From Candidatus Brockarchaeota archaeon (GTDB taxonomy: Archaea > Thermoproteota > EX4484-205 > JAAOZP01), in assembly GCA_017601225.1 (NCBI GenBank), contig JAFNIX010000001.1, positions 62,001-126,000 of the forward strand: a DNA stretch of 64,000 nt, read 5' to 3'. The position numbers were made by a program, and so were the translations under genes. The notes under the pieces are model-generated. The model saw only the letters and a list, made by a program, of their open reading frames with translations. It searched no databases and had not been told where the DNA came from. Below, piece by piece: positions 26,107-35,100 of this stretch (the first letter of the stretch is position 1; each line of letters starts with the position of its first letter).

Positions 26107-27483
26107 TTAAGGTAGAACTACGCTTGTGAAGTATTCTTTGCCGCCGGTTGAGTGAAGCTTTATCGATATAACGGCGCTGCTCACTATCCGTTGGCCTCCG
26201 TATGTAGCACCAGCGGGAATGTAAATGTAGAAAGATTTTTGCACACCGATGTTTGCATCTATCGGCAGGGTGACGTTTAGCGTTGCGCCCCCGCTGCTGT
26301 AGGGTACGTTATTAATGAACACACCGTCTATTCCAGTAGATTTCGACCCTGTGTTCACGTAAATAATATGCACCTTCCAGCCTCCTACTACTGGCTCTGG
26401 AAAGGCGGCCATGATTTCTATCTTCTCGTAGAGCAAGAAGAATGACTTTGGAGGGGAGGGGTTCACGCTTGTTGATGCCCATTCGATAAACTCGTTCGTG
26501 CTTGAAAAGGTTTGATGCTCAGTGTCTGAGAGGGCGAGAGTAATCTGGATGTTCTTTTGTTGAGTGCTCCAGTAGTCAATCCATTCTTTCACTGCCAAAC
26601 CAGAATATTTGTGGGCTAGCCTTCCATACTGATCTTTAGTGTAAAAACGACCCGTGGGGTCTAAAATTGCAAGATCTCCTCCTAATACAGGCACCGCAAC
26701 CGCTAAGTGGGCAGAAGACGCACCGACCCATTCAATTACCCATACCGCGTATTTTTTACCCCCATAATTCCTTATCATGCTAGCTAAAAGCAGGGCCTGA
26801 TCCTCACAGTCTCCGAGCCTGTCTCTAATTGTTTCATTTGGAAACCTCCATACTTCTATAGACCACCATACTGAGCCTCCTATTTCAGGCATAAACGGGT
26901 ATGGGGAATCGTAGCTGTACTTTACATTAGTGGCTACCCAGTCGTACATCTTCTCCAAGTCTTCCCAATACTCCTCGGGGTTCACAGTATTACTCCATCC
27001 CCCAGTTGTCTGAACTACGATGCTACTAACCATCGGGTCGTCAGGTGTTACGAAAAGCTTTTCATCTCCCCCTCCGCTTCTAAGGTTAATCTGATTCCTG
27101 ATGGTGTTATACCACTCCTCCATGAATGCTTTCTCCCGTTCTAAAGAAGAATACCGGTTTTCAAGCGAATTATAATCTTGCTCCAAAGAATAAAAACGGT
27201 TTTCGAGCACACCATAATTAAAACTTAGAGCCTCATACTTGTATCTACACTCTGAAATCTGGTAGAGAAACCAGCAAAATAGCATAATGTTTGAAATTAC
27301 GAGAAGAATTGCTGCTAGTCTCCATCTGCTAGTTTTGCGTCGAGGCACGTCTTGTGTTGAAGCGTAAATTGCCTGAGTGCTTTTCAATGGCAGGCCGCAT
27401 CTTCCGCAAAAATTGGAATCAGCCGGGTTGGGGAAGCTGCATCTCTTGCAGTATATAATCTTGACAGGTCTGTTTTCACCCAT
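26107..27483 (-). CDS. Membrane-anchored transglutaminase-like protein with zinc ribbon
   Basis: Residues 12-29 form a zinc ribbon (Cys12, Cys15, Cys26, Cys29), followed by a transmembrane helix at about 54-75, a coiled coil at 80-125, then a transglutaminase-like cysteine-peptidase domain with Cys226 (LGDCEDQALLLAS), His259 (SSAHLAVAV) and Asp275 (AILDPTG). The C-terminal 150 residues look like a beta-sandwich. The peptidase part would lie outside the cell. A decayed relative with the same triad is at 62020-62600. Substrate unknown; such proteins may cross-link or process surface proteins. Confidence 0.85.
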   Translation of the reverse strand: MGENRPVKIIYCKRCSFPNPADSNFCGRCGLPLKSTQAIYASTQDVPRRKTSRWRLAAILLVISNIMLFCWFLYQISECRYKYEALSFNYGVLENRFYSLEQDYNSLENRYSSLEREKAFMEEWYNTIRNQINLRSGGGDEKLFVTPDDPMVSSIVVQTTGGWSNTVNPEEYWEDLEKMYDWVATNVKYSYDSPYPFMPEIGGSVWWSIEVWRFPNETIRDRLGDCEDQALLLASMIRNYGGKKYAVWVIEWVGASSAHLAVAVPVLGGDLAILDPTGRFYTKDQYGRLAHKYSGLAVKEWIDYWSTQQKNIQITLALSDTEHQTFSSTNEFIEWASTSVNPSPPKSFFLLYEKIEIMAAFPEPVVGGWKVHIIYVNTGSKSTGIDGVFINNVPYSSGGATLNVTLPIDANIGVQKSFYIYIPAGATYGGQRIVSSAVISIKLHSTGGKEYFTSVVLP

Positions 27484-27622
27484 CTAATTGTATGCATAAT
27501 ACGATGCTTAAATTCTTTAGTGTTTTAGAAATATTACTTACTTTAATACACTTAGACTCATCGTTCTCTAAAGGTGTATTTAGGGTTTAATATGTGAAAA
27601 GGACTTGGTTAGGTGGTTTACG

Positions 27623-28465
27623 GTGTTCGAATGCTTAAATAATATCTCCACATTATACAACTACTGGAGTTTGTCAGAGAAAGAGGAGCAGAGAGAACGT
27701 CCTCTTAGTGTTAAAGCAGCTATCATTATCATAACGGTGCCCTTCGTGCTTTATTTCCTGGTTAAGGCTTTTAAAATCGATCCTGCGTATATCGTCTTTG
27801 GCCTACTGGGAGTCTTCTTCGTGATTATCCCGCTTGTAATAGCCGTGATTCTTTCCCTAAGCCTAATTCCCATGTTTTCCGCTTGGCTTGAGGGGAAGGC
27901 TCCTACGGATAAGCATAAGTCGAAGTGCAGGGTATGCGGGAAGGAGTTTGAGCCTCCTCTTGGAAACAGGCTTCTAGAGGCTCACGTGAGGAGTGTCCAC
28001 AGGGATTTCGTTATGGCGGAGAAGAGGGTTAGAGGCTTGCTTTCCGTCTTCCTCGCAATATCTTTTTTAGAGGTGAGCTTCTGGTTCTTCTCTCTGGTCT
28101 ATCCGTTTAAATTTACGCTAATCGGGATGCTTCTGGATGTATTGAAAAATTTTCTCGGCTTTCCGCGGGGGTTCTCTCTTCTCTTCGCGGACTTGTTGCT
28201 ATTCATGGTAACTATGGTCGTCGGATTATACTATTATCGGATTGTCCGGAAGTATAGGGGTCTATACTCGCAGCATCCGCCTGAAGGCAGGGAGAAAGCC
28301 TACGGGGCTTTAAGAACACTTCCGGGGTTGAGTAGGCAGGGAGGACAGGAAACTGGGCGAGAGCCTGAAAAGAGCAAAATCCCTCTTTCAGAGTTAGATG
28401 AACTGATAAGAAAAGCCTACGCCCCTGAAGCCGAGGAGAAGCCTGAGGAAAAGGAGCAGGCTTAG
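27623..28465 (+). CDS. Membrane protein with cytoplasmic C2H2-type zinc site
   Basis: About 280 residues with two hydrophobic hairpins: VKAAIIIITVPFVLYFLV with YIVFGLLGVFFVIIPLVI in the N-terminal half, and FLAISFLEVSFWFFSLVYPF with LLFADLLLFMVTMVVGLYYY in the second half. Between them CRVCGKEF and HVRSVH give a C2H2 site. The tail is acidic and charged. GTG 27623 is chosen because AGGTGG stands 6 nt upstream; a TTG at 27605 is in frame. No family recognised. Confidence 0.65.
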   Translation: MFECLNNISTLYNYWSLSEKEEQRERPLSVKAAIIIITVPFVLYFLVKAFKIDPAYIVFGLLGVFFVIIPLVIAVILSLSLIPMFSAWLEGKAPTDKHKSKCRVCGKEFEPPLGNRLLEAHVRSVHRDFVMAEKRVRGLLSVFLAISFLEVSFWFFSLVYPFKFTLIGMLLDVLKNFLGFPRGFSLLFADLLLFMVTMVVGLYYYRIVRKYRGLYSQHPPEGREKAYGALRTLPGLSRQGGQETGREPEKSKIPLSELDELIRKAYAPEAEEKPEEKEQA

Positions 28466-28507
28466 ACAGTCTTTCAGCGCATGCTAATAGAAAAGATATT
28501 CATCTTG

Positions 28508-28795
28508 TCAGAAAATAGGATAGTAGAAAGTGAACCAGAACGGCTTCCCAAACTTCTTGTAGGCGTCGAGTATCTTTTCATACGCGAGCACATCGTGCCT
28601 AACGATGTCTATTGCGACTTCCCATATCGCCCTGTTCTTCTCCTCCCCGCTTATCCCATCCCACTTATCCTTGTACTTGAGGAGCCTAGCATTCGACTCA
28701 GCTTGATACCATAAGCCTACCTTCTTTACTAGCTTAACGTCCTCCTCGTTCTCCAGCCTCAGGAATGAATCGCTCTTTCGCGTGCTATGAGATTT
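28508..28795 (-). pseudogene. Start-less gene relic sharing the tail of the small protein at 31523
   Basis: The minus strand reads as good coding sequence (RLENEEDVKLVKKVGLWYQ, ESNARLLKYKDKW, AIWEVAIDIVRHDVL, KFGKPFWFTFYYPIF-stop), but no start codon stands before it and a TGA closes the frame near 28834. The end FWFTFYYP is nearly the same as FWFSFYYPG at the end of the 220-residue protein encoded at 31523-32185. It looks like the 3' relic of a related gene. The similarity beyond the last 10 residues is weak. Confidence 0.55.
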
Positions 28796-28845
28796 AGCAA
28801 TTTCAAAGTTAATACTATTATGGTGGAGTTGGCTTCACGACTAGT

Positions 28846-28901
28846 GCACACTGGGAAGTGTGCTTACATTAATGTAAGTAATGTCATTAGCTTTATATAT
28901 T
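28846..28901 (+). promoter_or_regulatory. Two abutting palindromes upstream of a TATA box
   Basis: GCACACTGGGAAGTGTGC (28846-28863, arms of 7 with a 4-nt centre) abuts CTTACATTAATGTAAG (28863-28878, perfect 16-bp palindrome). A TATA box, CTTTATATATTT (28891-28902), follows, about 27 nt before the GTG at 28924. This looks like a tandem operator for the PH-like gene. Confidence 0.7.
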
Positions 28902-28923
28902 TGAGGCAAGCTAATAGAGCATA

Positions 28924-29593
28924 GTGGTGATTAGGGTGCCGCTTGAAGACCACTTGTTAAGAGATGAAAGAATACTTGCTTCTGCAAGAGCAGCCTCGGG
29001 TGGGGTTTTCTATGCCACGAATCAAAGGATCCTATTATACAAAGAAGGCATGTTGAGTGAGGAGGTATATTCCCTGTACTATTCACATATCGTTTCAGTT
29101 GTATACAGGTCGAAGCCTCGTCTTTGGTTGCTGGTGGTTGGTGCAATATTTTTGATCAGCGTTTTCATAATGTGGCAGGTTTCTAGTACGCCATGGGGTG
29201 GGATATTGAACGTTTTCCCTTTGCATTATCTAATCGTGTTACGAATCATATTTTTAGTTTGGGGGGGTGGCTTTTATTTTGCTGGGGCTACTGCTTAAAC
29301 GCCATTTCTATGAGTTGATACCGGTTGCTTCTATGAAAGACATGGTTTGGCGGACCGAAGACGCGGGTGAGGATACGAAGAGATTCGCAAGATTCGTCGA
29401 GGACCAGATTGCTTTCCGCGAGGAGCCGCCGGTGCCTGAAACAGGCATAGTTCGCACTCCGACGCCACGTGCTTACAGAGCTAAGGTGCATAGCAGCCCG
29501 GAGAAAAAGGCCATGGTTAAATGCGAATATTGCGGGGCTCACATATCGGAGAGTGCCATATACTGCCCGAAATGCGGGGTTAAAATGAAATAG
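28924..29593 (+). pseudogene. PH-like membrane protein with C-terminal zinc ribbon, frameshifted at G7
   Basis: The first frame encodes a PH-like domain (LLRDERILASARAASGGVFY, ATNQRILLYKEG, YSHIVSVVY) and two hydrophobic helices, then runs to TAA at 29296-29298. The next frame continues the second helix (VAFILLGLLLKRHFYEL) and adds a zinc ribbon with CEYCG and CPKCG ending in TAG. The frames join if the run of seven G at 29261-29267 had six. GTG start, probably leaderless. Either pseudogene, phase-variable gene or homopolymer error. The zinc-ribbon membrane context resembles the genes at 26107 and 27623. Confidence 0.75.
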
Positions 29594-29672
29594 TTTGTGG
29601 CTTTGGGAATGTCGTATTCGTGTTTTCTTGAATCGGGATGCTTAAATATTCTTCCACGCTGTTCTAATACGT

Positions 29673-30665
29673 ATGGCTTTAAGTGGTCTTGACGCTGGGG
29701 AGCTGCGTGACATCTGGTTTAAGTTCGGTTCTCCTTTTGCTGAAAGGTTTGTGAATAATGCGAGGGGGAAGGGTGTCGGCCTCAGCTATGGTAAGGATAG
29801 TCTTAAGGCGGCTGAGGACTTTATCCTGGAGAGCTGGAAGAAGGGATACATGTTTACAAGGGCTAATGATCCTAAGGTAGAAAATTATGATAAGGCCCTT
29901 CTCGTTATCCAGGCTGCAGCCTTTTTGACGCGGGTCATCATTAAGGATTTAGGGGGAGAGCTTGGTTTCGACGATAGCCTGAAGCAGCCTTGCGTTGAAA
30001 ACGTTGGCGGCTTAGGCATAAGGGTTTTCACGGCTTTGAGAATACAGCTTCTCGCGAGCCGCGGGTTTAGGGGTTTGAAACAGTATTACGAGAGGGTGGC
30101 ATGGGCGGTTAGAGAAGCGGGTGCTGGGAGAATTACTATAGATAAGAATAGGCTTTGGAAAATGGTTGAGGAGCATGCGTACAAGCTCAGGTCGGTAGAC
30201 GAGTCCACCATCCGGAAGACTGGAGACCTTAATCCCGTGTTTTTCCCCTTCACCTACTGCCCCAGGTGCGACGATATTCCATCCCTAGTGGTTATGCCGG
30301 TTATCGGGATACGTAAAGAGGAGTTTCAAGAGGCTGCTTTACAAACAGCTTTTACGATGCTTGAGGCTCCTTGCGGCAAGTGCAAGGGGCAAACCCTCCT
30401 GCTGGGCTACAGCTTCAACCATCTCGCATGGATGATACCGCGGCCTAAAGACGGCTCCATGCCTGATAAGCCTCCCTCTCAGCACCCTGACAGGCGGGAA
30501 ATCTTCATGACGATAGTCAACACCACCCTTGGTAGAAGCATAGGCATCATCAGCGAAGTCTACAGGAGTGGCAACAAGGTCACTGGCTTCGGAGAAACAA
30601 CGGTTTCACCGGTGAGTGGCGGAGTACTCTTCATCCCCCTCCCAGACACACTCCTCTGCTTCTAG
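29673..30665 (+). CDS. Uncharacterised protein with two CxxC pairs
   Basis: A 330-residue protein, soluble by appearance. A helical N-terminal region of about 180 residues is followed by a zinc-like knuckle pair, Cys196/Cys199 (YCPRCDD) and Cys234/Cys237 (PCGKCKGQ), then a beta-rich end. No family recognised. A TTAAATATT element lies about 28 nt before the ATG, so the mRNA is probably leaderless. It stands between membrane proteins and the toxin-like locus and may be an accessory gene. Confidence 0.65.
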   Translation: MALSGLDAGELRDIWFKFGSPFAERFVNNARGKGVGLSYGKDSLKAAEDFILESWKKGYMFTRANDPKVENYDKALLVIQAAAFLTRVIIKDLGGELGFDDSLKQPCVENVGGLGIRVFTALRIQLLASRGFRGLKQYYERVAWAVREAGAGRITIDKNRLWKMVEEHAYKLRSVDESTIRKTGDLNPVFFPFTYCPRCDDIPSLVVMPVIGIRKEEFQEAALQTAFTMLEAPCGKCKGQTLLLGYSFNHLAWMIPRPKDGSMPDKPPSQHPDRREIFMTIVNTTLGRSIGIISEVYRSGNKVTGFGETTVSPVSGGVLFIPLPDTLLCF

Positions 30666-30746
30666 CAGCAATAATCGAGTGCCTCTGGAATCGGTGATGA
30701 GGAGAAACGATTACGCTTAAAAGCCTTCAGCCACGTTGCTAGATTG

Positions 30747-31337
30747 ATGGGTGCAAGGGAGCGTTTCATAGAGTCCATCGAGTATCTTCGTAAAATGGGC
30801 TTCTTTGAAGAGTATTGCAACTTGTCCTCTGAGGAGATTTTCGAGAAGATTAGGGAGAACAGCATCGCCCTGAAGTACCTCGGAGTAAAGGAGGTAGAGG
30901 AAAGGTGGATGAAGGAGAGCGTTTATGAAGTCGATAGCTTTATAGCGATTTTTGATAAAAGAAGAGTGTTGGGAAAAGACGTAGAGGTAGTAGGTCCGGA
31001 GAAGGGTCTCTCCACGGAGATTTTCAAGGAGATTGTGAGAATTTCGAGGGGGGTGTTTCAACCAACGGATATAGAGGAGGAATGGCTCGGCCATAACACA
31101 CGCATTCACTTTACCTTTAGAGGGAAAAGGCATGTCATTGACTTTTGCTTTTACACCGACCTACTTCAGATCAACCCCATAATGAGGAGGATAAACAGCC
31201 TGATCGAGGACACTGGATACCAGTACTATGAGCTCTTGGACGGGAATCAAACTTTTTTTGCCGTCGTGCTCACAAGGGAGGAAGCCGAGAAACTCATCAG
31301 GGAAAGGGGATGGAAGATTAGTTGTAAATGGGGGTAA
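30747..31337 (+). CDS. Uncharacterised small protein, possible immunity-type gene
   Basis: About 196 residues, acidic and soluble, beginning MGARERFIESIEYLRKMGFF. The C-terminal part (DFCFYTDLLQINPIMRRIN, YYELLDGNQTFFAVVLTREE) has an alternating alpha/beta look often seen in small immunity proteins, but I cannot name a family. It converges on the toxin-tail relic at 31343. The start is ATG 30747; TTG 30744 is also in frame. Function is open. Confidence 0.6.
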   Translation: MGARERFIESIEYLRKMGFFEEYCNLSSEEIFEKIRENSIALKYLGVKEVEERWMKESVYEVDSFIAIFDKRRVLGKDVEVVGPEKGLSTEIFKEIVRISRGVFQPTDIEEEWLGHNTRIHFTFRGKRHVIDFCFYTDLLQINPIMRRINSLIEDTGYQYYELLDGNQTFFAVVLTREEAEKLIRERGWKISCKWG

Positions 31338-31342
31338 AGTGA

Positions 31343-31420
31343 TTATCCAAGCCCATGCCAGACCTCCAGCCAACTCGTATCTCCTCCCAAAGCATCCCTA
31401 AGCTTCTGCACATAGTTGTT
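31343..31420 (-). pseudogene. Displaced C-terminal tip relic of the giant toxin-like protein
   Basis: Read on the minus strand this encodes NNYVQKLRDALGGDTSWLE and then VWHGLG-stop. It aligns with NEFVNKLVGTLGEDTLSWLK near the end of the protein encoded at 32182-37236: 11 of 19 positions are identical with one single-residue gap. A TAG closes the frame just upstream, so only the tail survives. It lies 100 nt downstream of the small gene at 31523, the place where displaced toxin tips occur in polymorphic toxin loci. Confidence 0.6.
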
Positions 31421-31522
31421 AGAAGTGCACTAAGAATTTTTAATTCCAAAGGTTTAAAGTAAGAAAAAAGGTGAATCTGTGGTCTATCCCATGATAAGCA
31501 ATTGAGAACCAATTGGGACTGT

Positions 31523-32185
31523 TTAGCCAGGGTAGTAGAATGAGAACCAGAAGACGGATTTTACTTCATTACGGGTCTTCATGAGGACATCGTATAGCCT
31601 GAGCATTACTCCTCTTATGAACCCATCCTCTTCTATCACGAGGGACCTCATCATTTCCTCGCCTTTTTCTTCAACGTTTGAACGCCGCGAATACTTATCC
31701 ATCAGTTTCCTGTCATAAGGATCATCCGGTAGGAATAAGGGGCCGCTCCTAATCCTTTCGATCTCTTCCCTTACTTCCTTCAGGTCGAAAACGGTTACTG
31801 GCCAGATCACGTGTTTTCTCCCCCATCTCCCCTCCCAGTAGATGCGATCCACCTTAACGCTGACCCTGTTGCTCAACATCTCATAGGCATTCTGGTCCTC
31901 GTCAGACCAGCGCCATGTAAATACCGAAGAGAAATAGCTCTCAGACTCCGTATAGAGGTTCCAAGCGAAGCTGAGCCGAGGGAGTTTTCCGTGTTCAACA
32001 TTGGGTAGCCCGTAAACTGCAGTCGCCATTATCACCGGGATATAGATTAGCTTGGTCCTCATTGCTATGAAGTCCAAGGTATTAATTCTATAGGCCCTCG
32101 TTTCAGAGAATTCATTATATATCTTCTTAACGATTTCAGAAGGAGTGTCCTTGCTGAAAGACAACCAGATGCGGTACTCGGTCAT
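31523..32185 (-). CDS. Small cytosolic protein, candidate immunity partner of the giant protein
   Basis: A 220-residue soluble protein without signal peptide or membrane helix. It starts MTEYRIWLSFSKDTPSEIV and ends FWFSFYYPG. Its ATG overlaps the stop of the 1684-residue gene in an ATGA junction, so the two are made together. Position, size and cytosolic nature fit an immunity protein. A relic with the same FWF-FYYP tail lies at 28508. No known family recognised, so the role is inference from context. Confidence 0.65.
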   Translation of the reverse strand: MTEYRIWLSFSKDTPSEIVKKIYNEFSETRAYRINTLDFIAMRTKLIYIPVIMATAVYGLPNVEHGKLPRLSFAWNLYTESESYFSSVFTWRWSDEDQNAYEMLSNRVSVKVDRIYWEGRWGRKHVIWPVTVFDLKEVREEIERIRSGPLFLPDDPYDRKLMDKYSRRSNVEEKGEEMMRSLVIEEDGFIRGVMLRLYDVLMKTRNEVKSVFWFSFYYPG

Positions 32186-35100
32186 GGACCGGTCACCTCC
32201 AGATTCTCGTAACCGTTCACAGGCTTAAGCCAGCTTAACGTATCCTCGCCCAATGTCCCCACTAATTTGTTCACAAATTCATTAAACAACTCTTGACTAA
32301 TCTCCTCAACAAATACCAGCTCAACTTTTTCCTTCCCACTTTCCACCATAACCTTCTTATAGTCTATCAGATCCTTAACATCGTTGCTAAAAATCTCACC
32401 GCTCTGCAAGTGAAGCCTCACCGTCTCTTCATCCCAGAATCTCACCTGAACTAATGACTTCTTTCGCATGATATCTATTTCCTTTTTTCCTTCTCCATAT
32501 TTACGCCTTATGCCCTCTATATCGGTTGGATCTTTCTCAGCGATCCATTCAGTTACAATGCGTTCCCCTAGCCTTCCCTTTAGATTTATGTCAAGTAGTC
32601 CTGCTTTAAACGCATAATCAGCATCTTCCTCGGTAAAAGGAAGCGTTTTCCAATAGGCCTCAATAGCTTGATTTAAAACTTCTCCCGTCAACCCAAGCTC
32701 TTTGAAGTAGGATAAAGCATCTTCTGTTCCTAGTTCACCGAGACTCTTTAAAGCAAAATCGGATAGCATAACCATTCTTTTTTCGAATCCACTACTTAAA
32801 CGAATTCTGACGCTTTTCCCCTGAGGATCCCTTAATAACATCATCCTTGAAACAGTTTTTCCACCATCTTCTTCATGAGCATTAAACTTGAGTATAATAC
32901 GATCCTCTTCAAGTGCACTCCACTTTAATTTCCCACTTTCATCAAGGTATTGGAAGAAACCTCTCTCACTCAGCACTGCTCTGAGCAATCTTTCTAAACA
33001 CTCACTCACAGCAATCCTTCCATCGCTTTCAGCTTTTATTGGAACTATTAACCCAGCGTCTCCCAGCTTCTGGTAGAAGATAATAAAGCCCTCATCCTTC
33101 AGCCCCAGGTATTCTACCGTATCCTCCGGTATTGTTATGCCGAATCCTCCTTTTGTGTCTTCGTCGGAAATAATTGGAATGACTTCGTTGTTGCTTGCGT
33201 CGAGATAGTTCACTTTAACTGGGGATCTAGCCCTGTAATGGCCACGAGCATCAAGCGTTTGATGCGAGACCACGGCGTAGCTTAGCCTTGAAGCCTCTTC
33301 CCATTTCTCCAGGCATTCCTCCACAAGCCAGATCTTCGGCTCCTCCTCCCCCAATCCAATGTCAACGAACAGGTGTCGTTTCAGATCTAGCATCGCATCG
33401 TACGCGCCCTTCTTCCCGCGGAATTCCAGCAGATTATCTAGGATGTTGGATATTTTCCTTAAGCAGTCCCCGTCGAGAGTGTTTAACACGTCTCTGACGA
33501 ATGGGAATGAGTTCTCAACTATTTTCGCAGGCTTCTGACCCGGCTCAAGCTCCATGGTTCTGACTTCAGCAATCCAGCCGTAGCCCCTTTCAAGAAACCT
33601 AAGCCTCTCAAGACTCCTGCTCTCAACACACTCGTGGAGAAGCTCATAGAACCCTTTTCCTTGGGCAGGGTAGTCGGGTGTAAAGCTCAACCCCTTTAGA
33701 AGACCGTTGAAATCGTCAACATTGCTGTTCAGCCTCCAGGCTTCCCCAACGTCTTTAAGCACGCTTTCCTCCAGCCTGCTTACTCCTAGCAGTATGTCTA
33801 AAGCCTCCTTCAACCTTCCTGCTTCAAGCCTCTTCAACCATTCGACCACACCGTCGCCTGCTTCCCTAGACTTTCCGGCTATCGTGTTAAGCTCGTCTAG
33901 AATCCTCGTTCTCTCCTCTAGGCTGAGCCCCGCTTCGTCAAGCCTGTAGAAAAGCTCCACCGCCTTCTCCTGGTCTATTCTTCCAGCAGCCTCGGTAAGC
34001 TTCCCCCCGAGCCCGCCCCCGGCTTCCATCTTTTCAAGAGCCTTCTCCTCAAGAACCCTCCGGCAATCCTCTTCAGACGTTTTCGACTCAGCCTCTTCAA
34101 CCGCGTTCTTAACCTCGCCCCTTATCCTCCTCCATATCTCCAGCTCTCTCCCCTTCAGCTTCTCAAGGGTTCCGAGGACTGTGAGCCTGGCGAAGCCAAG
34201 GGTTACGCCATGGTTTTTAACGATCCACGCTATTGTCCTCCCACCTTTAACCAGGGTTTCGACAAGGTCGTACAGCGCGAACGTTAGCCATGCTTTAAGG
34301 CTGCCGACTGCGCTCCACATGTTCGCCCTGAAGCCCTCCATCTTCGGCCTCAGCTCCGCGGCTATTCTCGTCGCAGCCATGAAGCCTAGGACTGAGAGAA
34401 CTGTCCCGACGATCCTGCCGCACGCTAAGCCCTTGTCATACTCTTTCGCCTCAGGGTTTAAGGCTGTTTCGAAGTCTGAAATGCCGACATCTAGAACAAT
34501 GTTCAGCCCGGTGTCAGCCAGCACCTTGGAGGCGGCCCTCCTATACTCTTTCGAAGTCTCCCAGAAGAGCTCTGCCAGAGGCCCCTTAGGCTGGAAGTCC
34601 TCAACTATCGGGGGAGGCACGTAGGGCATCGTGGGCTCCATCTTCGGCGGCGTGTAGTTGCTCAGCCTGTAGCTGAGGTTCCCGTAGAAGTCTGCTAGGC
34701 TGCTTAGAAGCATGACGGTGTTCCAGCCTTGGTTGAACTCCTGAATGTTCACAATGCTCCCACCTATAAGGTGGGAGAGCGTGGCGGCTATGGATAAGCC
34801 TGCGCCAACGCAGCCTGCTACTGTGCCCCCGCCCGTCAGGACTGCGGTAACTATTATTATCGTGCTCGTGACCAGTATCCCGGTTAGCTTCCCCTTTATC
34901 CCGTCCCAGAAACCCGTCCAGAACGGTGACGGCTCAGGATTAAGGCTGAAAACAGCTTGGGCTACAAGGTTTAAGCCGTACATGAGGCTGACGAGACAGG
35001 TGTATCCTTCTCTAGTGTTAAGCCCAGCTAGGGTAACATTGTAGTCCCAGCTCTTGACTAGAAGCGGGCTACTGTAAACATCCATCACCGGGGGATAATT

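Noticed and set aside
28481-28714. 77-codon plus-strand frame
   Set aside because: Shadow of the minus-strand relic at 28508-28795, which reads far more like coding sequence.
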